NCBI RefSeq assembly: GCF_009727055.1
Contig: NC_052353.1
Location: 42,965,580 to 43,029,579, forward strand
Length of the DNA stretch: 64,000 nt
Source of the DNA: Benincasa hispida
Taxonomy: Eukaryota; Streptophyta; Magnoliopsida; Cucurbitales; Cucurbitaceae
Direction of reading: 5' to 3'
The notes under the pieces are model-generated. The model searched no databases and was not told where the DNA came from. It saw nothing but the letters and a program-made list of their open reading frames with translations. Below are positions 36,532-48,124 of the stretch, in pieces (positions within the stretch are counted from its first letter, which is position 1; each line of letters opens with the position of its first letter). The translations under genes were made by a program, and so were the position numbers.

Positions 36532-36569
36532 CTGTCTCTTATACACATCTAGATGTGTATAAGAGACAG
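36532..36569. other. Nextera mate-pair junction adapter (artefact) 1
   Basis: CTGTCTCTTATACACATCT followed by its reverse complement AGATGTGTATAAGAGACAG. This is the 19-base Tn5 mosaic end used in Illumina Nextera libraries, duplicated as in the mate-pair circularisation junction. It is synthetic sequence left in the assembly. Confidence 0.98.
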
Positions 36570-36836
36570 GCCATAGCTTCTTCTTCTGCTGGTAAGTATA
36601 GTCCTATGGTACTTGGCCGCAAACGATGAAGTTCACAATATCTGCATACTAGGGAATATTAATGCCTACTGACATCAGCAGCTCATCGGGGAATCTTTCT
36701 TCAATATCTTTTTCTTTCCCTTGAAACTCGCAATTCTCCAATCTTGACAGATGATCAGCGACTTGGTTCTCGGTGCCCTTCTGGTCTTTGATTTCTAGGT
36801 CAAACTCTTGCAGGAGCAACACCCACCATATAAGCC

Positions 36837-36874
36837 CTGTCTCTTATACACATCTAGATGTGTATAAGAGACAG
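36837..36874. other. Nextera mate-pair junction adapter (artefact) 2
   Basis: Second perfect 38-base copy of the mosaic-end junction. The flanking sequences are not contiguous: 36570-36836 resembles 37183-37440, and 36875-36968 resembles 37105-37200. Confidence 0.98.
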
Positions 36875-36968
36875 GTCATCAGGTTCAAGTCGATATAGGA
36901 ATGGGTCGTCCCAGAAATAAAATTTGATGTCATGTCTTAGCTTTTTCTTCTGCTGGTAAGTATAGTCA

Positions 36969-37006
36969 CTGTCTCTTATACACATCTAGATGTGTATAAG
37001 AGACAG
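36969..37006. other. Nextera mate-pair junction adapter (artefact) 3
   Basis: Third perfect 38-base copy. It is followed by 37007 onward, where the integrase zinc-finger region resumes out of order. Confidence 0.98.
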
Positions 37007-37800
37007 GCGCCGGTCCGCTGCCCCCCAAAGTGTCCTCCGTAAGGAGACTCATGACAAAGCTCCAGAATGTGCTTGACTTCGTGCTCAGGAACGCATCGAC
37101 GTAAAATGTGATCAGGTCCAAGTCGATATAAGAATGGGTGGTCCCAGAAATAAAATTTGAGGTCATGTCTTAGCTTATTCTTCTGCTGGTAAGTATAGTC
37201 CTCTGGTACTTGGCCGCAAACGATGAAGTTCACAATATCTGCATACTAGGGAATATTAATGCCTACTGACATCAGCAGCTCATCGGGGAATCTTTCTTCA
37301 ATATCTTTTTCTTTCCTTTGAAACTCGCAATTTTCCAATCTTGATAGATGATCCGCGACTTGGTTCTCGGTGTCATTTTGATCTTTGATTTCTATGTCAA
37401 ACTCTTGCAGAAGCAACACCCAATATATAAGCCTTGGTTTCACATTCTTCTTTGTCATCAGATATTTGATCATAGAGTGATTAGTATATACCACAACGTT
37501 TGTTCCGATTAAGTACTATCGGAATTTCTACAGTGCAAATACTACTGCAAGCATTTCCTTCTCCGTGGTTGTATAATTCTCTTACGCATCATTCAACATT
37601 TTACTCGTATAGTACATAGGGTGCAAAACCTTGTCCTTGCGCTGACTCAACACTGCGCCCACTGCATATTCGCTAGCATCACACATCAACGCAAATGGTT
37701 ACGTCCAATCCGGTACAATCAGAATGGGTGCGGTGATGAGCGCATCTTTCAATGTATTGAATGCTTCAGTGCATGCATCATTAAAATTATATTCACGGTC

Positions 37801-39290
37801 AGCTAACATGATACAAGATACAGGATACATAATACATGATACCGAGTTTGAGACTGACTATGAAGATTATACAAAGGGTCGTGTTATGCGGTGGCAAGCC
37901 CTTATTTATGAATGAGAAAGAGAAAAGATAATTAGTACAAACATCGCAAGTTCATTAATTGCGTTAAAGATATAACTACGGTTCCGCTTTCCCTTGGCGT
38001 ACACCTCTCGGTGATCGATCGTGTTCCCACATCTCTGTGGTGAAACAGGGATGAACGTAATGAATGCAAGGTTGCTTCCATCTCTGGAAGTACTTCTCGC
38101 TTTAGTTAACACATTCTTCTAACCTTCTCTCGACAAGCAGAATGGCATCTTCACTTATGCTCTCACAGGTGAAGATGCCGTCTAGCATACTTTAGCTAAA
38201 CATATTCATTTCTTTAGCATAGATTAATTCACTTATTAGATTAATTCTAATTACCAAGAGATTAAGAAAACATCGTGGAGGAACGATTCATGGAGGAACG
38301 GAAATAGATAGAAAAATGGAGATGAAAATGATCATGACATTCAGTACTAATATTTAGCGTCTGATACATGGTGTGAATGATAGAGATTAAGAGAATGAAT
38401 ACAATTGATGAAAAGAGATAGAAACAAATACAGAAGAGTGCCAACGTCTTGACACAGATCTGGATGGTGGATTCTCTTGTCGGCAGATGGAATGAATGGT
38501 CAGAAGAGCTTCCCTTTCAGGCTTGCTCGTCTAGTAGAGGTGACCTTGGTACAGAGTTTCACGGCGGGGATTTGAAGGATTTGCCTTAAGACTTACATCT
38601 CGACCTTGTCTCTTAAGTCTTCCCCGATCTTCTTCGATCAGCACTTAGACCAGTCTCTCTCTCAATATACAAATATCAAAATAGCCTCGTATCAAGTATA
38701 TCTTGCAATGGAATTTCAGAGGGTATTTATAGGCTCAGCTTTGACTCCTTGTAGTGTGGACCCCACTTTATTGTTAAGGCAATTTTGGAAATGGTGGAAT
38801 GAATATTCCTTCTGTTATGCAATGAATCTCATCAGAAATGCACAACGATCAACTGTACACGTGTCTGAATTCTCCGAAATTACGTTGCTCGTTTGCATTT
38901 TCGATCGTTTGTCCGCATGCGGTGTTGTTTTTTATTATCGCACGCGGTTGAAGTTAAAGCTCTGGATTGATTGTCGCATGCGCTGTTATTGCGTTGATCG
39001 TCTCTTCATTATTGATTGACGGGTGCAATGCGACGGGGATGCGTTGTTCATTTTCTCTTTGAGCCTTAAACGTAAGCGGTGACTTGATTTCCTACAAAAC
39101 ATAATGGAAATATCTTTTTTCTACCATCGCAATGGTGTTAGTGGGTGTATTGGCGACAATTTATAAATATTGCATTTCTTAGCCAATTTTCATACAATTG
39201 ACGCAACTTTCCTCTCTTTTAGCCGCAATATCTAAATAAACCAGCATAAATAACTTGTATTTCTATAAGTTATTAATAACTTGAGTGCTG
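37801..39290 (-). mobile_element. Probable LTR-derived block, minus orientation
   Basis: Non-coding sequence rich in GCG/CGCA words, adjoining the minus-strand Athila fragment. On the minus strand a TATA box CTATAAATACC lies at about 38723-38733, a plausible LTR promoter reading toward the RNase H fragments. The 137-codon plus-strand ORF at 38606-39019 overlaps this and has no recognisable domain. I see neither clear TG/CA ends nor a primer site. Confidence 0.4.
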
Positions 39291-39517
39291 GTAAATTGGT
39301 TGTTAATCCAGTTTTTCATGCCCGAACGAAACATATTGAGATTGACATCGATTTTGTACACTATATAGTTCTCCAAGGTCTCCTAGATGTTTGGTATGTT
39401 CCTTCTGTTGATCAAGTAGTTGACTGACTTACTAAAACTCTTACACACAATCAATTCTTCACTCTTTGGAGCAAACTTGGAGTTATTGAACTACCGCCTT
39501 GTTTGAGGGGGGGATAT
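39291..39517 (+). pseudogene. Copia RNase H C-terminal tail
   Basis: Plus-strand translation from about 39312 gives NPVFHARTKHIEIDIDFVH, then VLQGLLDVWYVPSVDQVVD, a stop, LTKTLTHNQFF, and PPCLRGGY. This is the end of RNase H in a Copia lineage different from the others in this window. Only the last 70 or so residues remain. A polypurine tract (GAGGGGGGGA) follows. Confidence 0.82.
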
Positions 39518-39868
39518 TGAGGACAAGGAAAAAGATGTCCACGTCAGCAAGACAGATGGAGCAGTGGACCTACCTGGAAGGACAATCAGCAGATGATTTA
39601 GACTAATCCTACTCAACCTAATCCGTTAGGAGAATTGATTATTAGTCCAAGGACTACCTACGGTTTGCTGACATCTGTACACTATCATTCATTTATTCAA
39701 TTTATTGTTTTGCCCTTTTTGTCCTAGGGTTTGTGTATTAAAGAATGAATTGTCGATTGGTTACTGTATTGGGAAATAATATTGATAATCAAAGCAGCCC
39801 TTGAGCTTCTGCCTTTTCGTCTTCCTCTACTCTTTCACTACAGCTTTTATTTTTCCTTTTACATTTTC
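39518..39868 (+). mobile_element. Short Copia 3' LTR (~350 bp)
   Basis: Directly after the polypurine tract, the sequence starts TGAGGACAAGG and ends near CATTTTCCA at about 39868. Short LTRs of this size suit the lineage indicated by the RNase H tail. The right end is approximate. Confidence 0.55.
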
Positions 39869-39901
39869 CAAACGTTAACTAACAACACCTAGCTATGAAA
39901 A

Positions 39902-41515
39902 TGTTGAAATTTCCCACTTTAAATTGTTGGATCTTTCCACGAACTTGGTCAAAGGTCAAAATTTGACTTTAAAAGTCCAAAGTCAACAATTTGACTTGTT
40001 GACTCTCAAAGTCTAAAATCAATATTTTGACTTTTATTGCATTTTTTACTTAGTCAGCAATTTTCACTTTTGATGCAATTTTGACCTAGTCAACTATTTT
40101 GACTTTTATTACAATTTTGACCAATTCCATTTAATTTTAAAATAAATTCTAAAAATTAATTTTAAAATTCAATTAGTATTAAACAATTTAATTAATTTAA
40201 TTTAATATAAATCCAACACTAATCTCAATCAATATGAATCCCTATTCATAATCTTGATATTTAAATCTTATTTAAATATCTCATATTCCCTCTCTTTATG
40301 TTTAATTCACAATTAAATATCAGGTTAAATATATCAGATATATTTAATACATTACTCCAAAGACCAAATTCGAACACTTCAAATTCGCTTGTCATAATAT
40401 TCTAAGGTTTAGTCCGATATAAGCTAGTAAGGGGATCTCATGAACCTAAAAATTATGGACTCCAACGATTCGAGATTAACCAGTTAAATTCTTTAACCAA
40501 ATTAACCAACATTCATTAACTATCAAGTCACTCCACTAAAGCCCAGTAGTTGAACTCTCATCACTGTTGATATATTTATGTCCACTTGATTTAACCACAA
40601 TCAGTAAGTCAACCCTTCACAGGTTGTTCGTAATAACGGTTGGGTCAAATGTTGTTTTACTCCCGAGATTACATCTTGCTCCTTAAGTCCCATTGATCCT
40701 CTAATGAACAATTGGTTTGATTCAATCATCAAATTGAGTCCCACTCGATCCATCGAGAGGGTGGGCCCCTTGTTCAAGACCTGGAATCAATACTTAAGAG
40801 ACCAACTTCTCTACTATCCCTAAAAGCGGGTAGGAGCAAATTCCGTCTTNCCCTTGTTCAAGACCTGGAATCAATACTTAAGAGACCAACTTCTCTACTA
40901 TCCCTAAAAGCGGGTAGGAGCAAATTCCGTCTTGCACTCTATGTTTCCAACTATTTACTCGGTCATACCCCTGAAATGGGAGGCTTATTGAGTCGACACT
41001 GTTGAGTCAACCCTCACCTATGCAAATTTAAGAATAATCCCGAATGAACAGGAGTTCATAGTTAGCTTAGGCTTAAGGTCGAGTTACCTAGGTCATCAAT
41101 TTGAAATAGCCAGTCTTAAATAGTAAACAATGTTATAAAGTAAGAGTGACTTATTTCTTGGTCCTGGTCTTATACAAACTCTTTGCATAGGATGCCTCCA
41201 CTCGTATGTCTCCACATGAACGATTCAGGATCGCATCGTTTGTAATAAATACAAAATATAAAGTGGGTCACATCCAATAGTGTTATCAGAGACCATTTTG
41301 GCTATTTACTTGAACTTGATCCATCTTTATGTCTCCACATAAAGTCCAAGTACTCATGTAATAGCCATGGATATTAGTTGATTGGATTTAATCTTTACAA
41401 GTTCAATTTACATATTAAAAAATAGTTTTATTGAATAAACGTCAATAATATCTTTATTGTAAGTAGATTATGTTTAAAACTACAAACTGTGAGTTTTAGG
41501 ACATACAACCCAACA
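39902..41515 (-). mobile_element. 3' LTR of composite minus-strand Copia element
   Basis: On the minus strand it starts TGTTGGGTTGTATGTCCTAAAACTC at 41515, just after the RNase H stop and GGGCAAGTAGGAGA, and runs to about 39902. Its first 1.1 kb aligns with the LTR at 12493 and the foldback arms. It contains an artefactual duplication around the N at 40850. Near its 3' end (39950-40115) there are eleven TTGAC/GTCAA words. Confidence 0.78.
40767..40933. repeat. Exact 83-bp duplication around an N
   Basis: 40767-40849 and 40851-40933 are identical, separated by one N at 40850. Related LTRs (for example 12493-14474 and 1427-2561) have this segment once. An unmerged overlap during gap closure explains it best. 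Confidence 0.92.
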
Positions 41516-41634
41516 AGCTCCTAGTTGGACTAAAACTAAAGTTGATACAAATATATACAATGTTGATTAATGAGAGAGTAAATACAATAAACTAGGGCAT
41601 CAGATACCCAGTATTTCTCCTACTTGCCCTAGAT

Positions 41635-42000
41635 TTATCTATCTCGTAGTCCTAGTCCTGCTAGGTGACCTTTGAACATTTTAGCTAGGAAGACCTTTGT
41701 AAATGGATAAGCTAAGTTGTATTTTGAGGCTATTTGTGTGACGAACACATCTTGTCGGTTTACTATCTCCCTGATGAAATGGTACTTGTGCTCAATATGC
41801 TTTCCGCGCTTATGGCTTCTAGATTCTTTGGAATTTACAACTGCTCCACTATTATCACAATAGAGGGTGATGGGCTGATGCATATTTGGAACTACTTCCC
41901 AATCGGCCAAAAATTTTCTGAGTCATACTGCTTCTTTGGTTGCTTCACATGCAGCTATATACTCAACTTCCATGGTGGAGTTAGCAATACAACTTTGTTT
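41635..42000 (-). pseudogene. Copia RNase H, 3' part of interrupted pol
   Basis: The minus strand reads NSTMEVEYI and, past a break, YCDNSGAVVNSKESRSHKRGKHIEHKYHFI, VTQIASKYNLAYPFTKVF and GLGLRDR with a stop near 41635. It aligns with 24840-25200 of the plus-strand Copia element. Its upstream part resumes at 48125, so the plus-strand element at 42001-48124 was inserted within it, at the equivalent of the 'GGTVVWxxxKQ' position. Confidence 0.88.
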
Positions 42001-43261
42001 TGTTGGCTTTTTGGCCCTTCATCCCAAATAAATTAATTTAATTAATTAATTAATTAATATTTTGATGATAACAAACTTGATTTTATTCATTAATAAATTA
42101 AGTGTTTTGAAGTATCTATTGTGTAGAGCTCGGAATAACAATTTCAACGCAATTTGAATCGCTCAAATCGGAGTTCAAAGGAAGAAGATATGGCCGAAAC
42201 AAGTTTAATGGTAAAATACTGTGGTGGATGACATGGCATAATCGGACCATTTTCATGTAGACATATGCTAGTATATTGGTTGAATGGTGGATCATTAAGA
42301 AAGTGACACATAGTGAACTTTTGATTTTTGGATTGATGTTAAAAAGAACATGAATTTAAAAGGAAAATAAATTTAATATTATTTTATGTTTGTGTCTAAC
42401 GGCTAATTTTTGACACATGGTATGTTTTTTATTTTTTGATTGATTTTAAAAAGAAAATAAATTTCAAAAGAAAAAGAATTTAATATTATATTTTGTTTTT
42501 GTCTAACGACTAGTTTAGTTTAAAATTTCCACCATTGATTTTTCTTTTCCAAAATCCAATGGTTCAAATTAAATGTGGTTTCTAAAAGTTTTTCCTCTCT
42601 ATTTAAACCCGTCTTCTTCTCCAAATTTCTACAATAACTTTTCAAATTTTATAATTCTCAAAATTTTTTAAAAAAAAGCCACATTGTTACTCTCTCTACA
42701 AGCTTCAAATTTCTTTCTTTCATCTTATTATTGAGAGAAATTTCTATTGTATTCTGAGGATTAAAGTGTGTGAGCTCAATCTTGTATACTCACTCTTTTT
42801 AGAGAGTTTCATTGTGTGATTTAAAGTTTCAAAACATTGTAACGGTTGGATCCTAACTCGTGAAAAGGATTGAATTTGCTCTTGAACCCGTAAAAGGAGT
42901 AAGATAGCGGTTCAGCTCTCATCTATGGAAAGAGTCAAAAGAAACATTTTTTAGTCAAAGTCCCAAGATGTGGTTGGGAAAGTTGATGTAGGTCGTGTTT
43001 GACCGAACCACTATAAAAACCACGATGTCTTCTTCTCTATCTCTTTCCTAGTTAGTCTTGCATTTAATTTTAATGCTTAATTTTATTGGATGAGATTGAT
43101 TGAGTATATTATTACATAATTTTATCAATCTTGTTATTTAGCATAAATTAGAGTTTTTATCAATTTAATTTAAAAATATCTAATTAGATCAAATTGAGCC
43201 TACTTTAGAAAAAGTTTAATTAAACCCTATTCACCCCCTCTAGGGTTACCATCCCGGTCCA
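42001..43261 (+). mobile_element. 5' LTR of nested Copia element
   Basis: Starts TGTTGGCTTTTTGGCCC and ends GGTCCA. It matches the LTR at 46875-48124 with roughly one difference in ten bases by eye, plus small indels. A TATA-like CTCTATTTAAACC lies near 42597. The primer site follows six bases later. Confidence 0.88.
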
Positions 43262-43266
43262 AAAAT

Positions 43267-43279
43267 TGGTATCAGAGCC
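43267..43279 (+). other. Primer-binding site, initiator tRNA-Met
   Basis: A perfect TGGTATCAGAGCC lies just after the LTR end. It is the standard plant Copia primer site. Confidence 0.95.
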
Positions 43280-43471
43280 AGTTGCTCTCTTATTTGTGAT
43301 AAATAAAATTTCATCATTTTAGATTGATACCCATTGTTTGAGTTTCTCACTCCTACAATTAGTATCAGAGAAGGTAGCTCTTCTACATAAAATTATTTTT
43401 CAAATATTATTTTGATATATAAAGTATCTTATTAATTTGAAAAAAAAATTAAAAGCTTAATTACTAGAGCT

Positions 43472-44712
43472 ATGACAACCATAGAAAATTGTTGTATTGA
43501 TAGACCTCCCTTCTTTGATGGCAGTAAGTATGATGCTTGGAAAAATAAAATGAAAACTTTTATGCTTGTTATGGATTTCAATATTTTATATGTTTGTGAG
43601 CATGATTTAAAAAATTTGGAATTGAATAATGAGTTGCTTGTTATAAAGCAATAAATATCATATATTGTGCATTAGATAAACAAATGTGTGAAACAATTCT
43701 ACATTTTGACTATGCATATGACATTTGGAACTTCCTTGATAATATGTATAGTGTACAACATTCTTCTTGTACTGCTAATGATTTATTTTATGTGAAGGAG
43801 AATTGTAACTCTCAAAATCAAGGAACTTTCTATCATGGGATCAAGAAAAAAATGTAATGGTTCCTCATTGTGTTTAATGGTCCATTCGAATAAAGATTCT
43901 GATGATGAGAGTGATGAAGATGAGGTAATTCATAAATCCCTTTCTTATGATGAATTATATAATGTGTTTGAAGATATGTAACGTGATTTAGAAAAGCTTA
44001 GCTCTAAATATATTAAATTATCAAAGAATTTTAAAGCATTGTTTATTGAAAATAAATCTTTGATAGATGAAAATGATTGTTTGAAAAATAGAGCTACTAA
44101 TGTGTTGTTGCATAATAAAGTTGATTGTTGTAATGAGAAAAATGCATTGAATGACAAATTTATCTTTCTTAAAAATGAGAATGATGAGCTCAATCTTTAT
44201 CATGTGATTTGAAAATTGATGAATTGAGTGATTTAAGAGATGAAAATGAGAAAAATAGATCTTGCTCGTTAGAGTTGAAAGATGAAATTACTAGCTTGAA
44301 AGATAAAATTCTTATTTTAGAAAATAGCAATATCTTTAGAAAAAGATAAATTTTCTCTTGTTGATAAAATTAAGTTTCTTAAATGTGACAATCATTAGAA
44401 AAATGATCTTTTGCATATGCTGAAAGAAAAAGAAGAGTTAAAGGTCATATTAGACCAAATTTTTTTAAATTGAAAAATGCTCCAAGGAAAAATTTCTTTG
44501 AGTAAAAGATTGTGAAAAATCAATTAGTTAAAAAGAAATTCTTACCTAACGGTGTATGTTATTCCTCCGAAAAAATTGGTCATAAATATCATACTTGTTA
44601 TTTGCCGAAAATAAATGCTACTAATTTTGGAACTAATTTGAAATGGGTACCAAAGTCTTTGCTCACTAATAATGAAGAACCCAAGAAATGGGTACCAAAA
44701 TCTTCTAGTTGA
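43472..44712 (+). pseudogene. Copia gag (SIRE/Maximus-like), broken
   Basis: Starts MTTIENCCIDRPPFFDGSKYDAWKNKMKTF, the usual beginning of SIRE/Maximus-type gag, and stops after about 60 codons. Coiled-coil-like, lysine- and asparagine-rich relics run through 43860-44500. A degraded zinc knuckle CYSSEKIGHKYHTCYLPK lies near 44550, with the second Cys replaced by Ser. The repeat KWVPKS twice near 44650-44700 is usual after this knuckle. Stops and shifts make it inactive. Confidence 0.82.
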
Positions 44713-46029
44713 GCTTTNTTTTTTTTTTTTTTTTTTTTTTTTTATATATATATATAGGTATGGTTCAAGAATCAATTGGTTGTTTGGACTAAAAATAAGA
44801 AATTATTTTAAATTGAAATAACTCTTATGGCTTACTTGAATCCAATAAAAAATTGCATATTTGCTAATATTTATTTTTTTTAACTCTTGAGATAATTATG
44901 CTTTTGGTATCTTTATGAAAATTATATCTCTTGAATGGTTTTGGAAAGTTTAAATTTGCTATCTTGAATTATATTGTATATAGAAATCAATGCCCATGAG
45001 AAATGATTGAATATCTATCTATTTGCCTTTTATCTATATTGTTTATTATTTGGCTTTTTTATCGATTAGATGTTTGTTCTATCCTTGTGTTTTTCTTGGA
45101 AAATATTGAGGAAAAGGATGTTGAATTTTGCAAAAAAATTATCTTTATTTTGATGATTATATATGTTGATTATCCTTTGAATGCAATTGATTAGAGTTTT
45201 TATTGAATGCCTTTTGAGCATGAAGTTATGCATATTCTATGGTTTACATCGTTGAATGACAATCATTTTGAGTTGATATTTGTCTTATGTTAAAAAGAAT
45301 CGATCATTGAGCATTTTTTTTAAGAGATGTTAAATTCTTTTCTATATGGGGAGTATTCATAAAATTGTTACATCCTTGAACCCCCGGTAGCATATTATTC
45401 AAAATTGGTACAAATTCATTTATATTGCTTCTATGCTTATATTGATTTGGTAATATGGCTTTGCTATTATTTGGTATCATTTGTTTCACAACAATTGGTG
45501 TTTATGTTATAATATTTGATATTTTGGTCAATTGTTTGATTTACTTGAATGATTTTATCTCTTTGATGTTTAATGATTTTTTTCATTAGAAGGAGATTGC
45601 TTGATTTTTAGGCGGAGTAATATACTTTTATATATCAATTTCATTTATGAATGAAATTGATTCTCATATTACTTTATTGTTATGTGACTCTCTTATTCAT
45701 ATTGTACTTTATCCTTTTAGGGGGAAATTATATTAAACTTTATTTGATATTTCTACCCCAAGTTGAACTATTGTGTTAAATTTTTTTTTTTTTTTTGTCC
45801 CTTCTTAAGGGGAGTGCTCAGTTGATTTCCAAAGGGGGAGAAATTTGTGAAATTAGTCTTAAATACAATTAACCCAAACTTGATTAACTCTTTATGATGG
45901 CTCTAGAATTTACAATGTTGTTGCTTGTTATACTTCTTTTAGAAGGCAAGTAGATAGGAGAAGAAATGTAAATTATGTGTTCATGTTTTATTGAGAACTT
46001 TCATGTTATTGTTTATCTTTCTTAATTAT
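44713..46029 (+). other. Non-coding middle of nested Copia element
   Basis: Protease, integrase and most of RT are missing. The stretch begins with a T run interrupted by an N (44718) and a short TA repeat (44744-44756). It then carries several polypurine words (AGGGGGAAATT at 45719, AAGGGGAGTGC at 45806, AAAGGGGGAGAAA at 45832) of the kind normally found after RNase H. Short ORFs such as 45003-45194 are hydrophobic and unassignable. Confidence 0.5.
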
Positions 46030-46470
46030 CCTAAAAATGTTGAATTTAATTTGGTTGGATATTCCGATGCGGATTTTATCGGTAGTTTACTTGATCGTAA
46101 GAGCACTAGTGGACTTGCCAATTTTTTGGTAGTTCCTTAGTATCTTGGTTAGTAAAAAGCAAAACTCGATTGCTTTATCCACTATCGAAGTGGAATATAT
46201 TGCGGTTGCTAGTTGTTGTGCACAAATTCTTTGGATGAAACAAACTCTTTGTGATTTTGGATTAAAGTTTGATAGCATGCCCATATTTTGTGATAATACT
46301 AGTGCTATTAATTTGACTAAGAATCCTATCCATCATTCTAGGACTCAGCATATTGATATTATGCATCATTTTATTAAAGAGCATGTGCAAAATGTAATAT
46401 TACCCTTGAATTTGTAAGCTCTAATAATCAATTGGTGGATATTTTTACCAAGCCTTTGAATTAAGAAAGT
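46030..46470 (+). pseudogene. Copia RNase H of nested element
   Basis: Reads VGYSDADFIGSLLDRKSTSGLANF, then in another frame KKQNSIALSTIEVEYIAVASCCAQILWMKQTL, FCDNTSAINLTKNPIHHSRTQHI and a LPLNL end followed by a shifted 'VDIFTKPL'. The acidic residues (D, E, D) are visible. The RT portion upstream is deleted and frame changes are present. Confidence 0.88.
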
Positions 46471-46874
46471 TTTTTCAAAAATAGGCGTGAGCGTGGTATT
46501 ATTCGTTGTAATGTATCTTGATTTCCTATCATACTTGATATTATATTATAATGCATATTGATAAGGGGAGAATTGGAATATTTGTATATGTCATATTTTT
46601 AGGGGGAGCACTTATATGTTTTTTTTTTTTTTTTTTTATGATTCCAAAGAGAAGTATAAGAAAAATGTGTTATGATTGTGTTGAATATATTATTTAGGGG
46701 GAGAATTAGTAAAAGGGAAGAAGTTAATTCTTTTGAATGAATTTTAAGAATGATCTTTGTGATGATATGTATACTTATATTAAAATTAGTTGTTGGTCAA
46801 TATGTGTTGCTATGGTTATATGCATTTCAAGTTATTCTTCTTCTATGGTTTGTCATCATAAAAAAATAGAAGAT

Positions 46875-48124
46875 TGTTAGCTTTTTGTCCCTTAATCCCA
46901 AATTAATTAATTAATGTTTTGATGATAACAAACCTAATTTTATTCATTAACAATTTAAGTGTTTTGAAGTGTCGTAGAGCTCGAAATAACAGTTCCAACG
47001 CAATTTGAATCGCTCAAATCGGAGTTCAAATGAAGAAGATATGACCGAAATAAGTTTAACAGAAAAATACCGTGGTAGATGAGGTGGCATAATCGGACTA
47101 TTTGCATGTAGACATGTGTCAGCATATTTGTTGAATGGTGGATCATTAAGAAAGTGACACATGGTGAGCTTTTGATTTTTTGGATTGATTTTAAAAAGTA
47201 AATGAATTTAAAAAAAAATTAAAAGGAAAATGAATTTTATATTATTTTATATTTGTGTTGCTAGTTTTTGCCACATGCTATGTTTTTTATTTTTGGATTG
47301 ATTTTAAAAAGAAAATAAATTTGAAAAGAAAAAGAATTTAATATATATTTTGTTTGTGTCAAACGACTAGTTTAGCTTAAAATCTCCACCATTGATTTTT
47401 CTTTTCCAAAATCCAATGGTCCAAATTAAATGTGGTTTCTAAAAACTTTTCGTTTCTATTTAAACCTATCTTCTTCTCCAAATTTCTACAACTTTTCACA
47501 TATTACAATCATCAATTTTTTTTTTTTTTTTTTTTAAAAGGCCACCATTGTTACTCTCTCTACAAGCTTCCAATTTCTTTTTTTTCTTCTCATTCTTGAG
47601 AGAAATTTCTATTGTATTATGAGGATTAAAGTGTATGAGCTCAATCTTGTATACCCACTCTTTTTAGAGAGTTTCATTGTGTGATTTAAATTTTCAAAAC
47701 ATTGTAACGGTTGGATCCTAACCTGTGGAAAGAATCGAGTTTGCTCTTGAACCTGTAAAAGGAGCAAGGTAGCGCACTCTCATCCGTGGAAAGAGTCAAA
47801 AGAAGATTTTTTTTTTTTTTTTAATTGAAGTCCCAAGAGGTGCTTGGGAAAGTGGATGTAGGTCGTGTTTGACCGAACCGCTATAAAAACCATGGTGTCT
47901 TATGCTCTATCTCTTTCCTAGTTATTCTTGCATTTAATTTTAATTGCTTGATTTTGTTGTTGAGATTGATTGAGTATATTGTTACATGATTTTTATCAAT
48001 CTTGTTATTTAGCATAAATTAGAGTTTTTATCAATTTAATTTAAAAATATCTAATTAGATCAAATTGATCAAACTTTAAGAAAAAGTTTAATTATACCCT
48101 CTTCACCCCCCTCTTAGTCCTTCA
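46875..48124 (+). mobile_element. 3' LTR of nested Copia element
   Basis: Starts TGTTAGCTTTTTGTCCC and ends CCTTCA. It is the direct-repeat partner of 42001-43261. Three polypurine stretches (near 46565, 46602 and 46697) precede it. Host Copia sequence resumes immediately after. I could not find a clean 5-bp target duplication. Confidence 0.86.

Larger units (their letters stand above)
36570..37800 (-). pseudogene. Athila-type RNase H/integrase fragments, scrambled
   Basis: The minus strand from 37800 encodes RNase H pieces (CDASEYAVGA, TTTEKEMLAV), then from 37494 [16 protein letters not shown] and [13 protein letters not shown]. At about 37233-37010 it encodes the zinc region of integrase (CVPEHEVKHILELCHESPYGGHFGGQ). 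The stretches 36570-36836 and 36875-36968 are second copies of parts of this region with about a dozen differences, joined by adapter sequences. The order therefore reflects chimeric reads from different element copies and should not be used as a gene model. Confidence 0.8.

Noticed and set aside
36532..37006. Tn5-like bacterial transposon ends
   Set aside because: Only the synthetic 19-base mosaic ends in back-to-back pairs are present, with no transposase. They are library adapters.
36966..37233. Small ORFs ending [12 protein letters not shown] or LLYTSRCV
   Set aside because: These peptides are translations of the Nextera mosaic-end adapter and have no biological source.
38606..39019. 137-codon ORF as a host gene
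   Set aside because: No recognisable domain. It overlaps a minus-strand TATA box in a block that looks LTR-derived.
42001..48124. A 5-bp target-site duplication for the nested Copia element
   Set aside because: The bases flanking the two LTRs (tgttt left, tttag right) do not give a clean 5-bp match, so I do not claim one.
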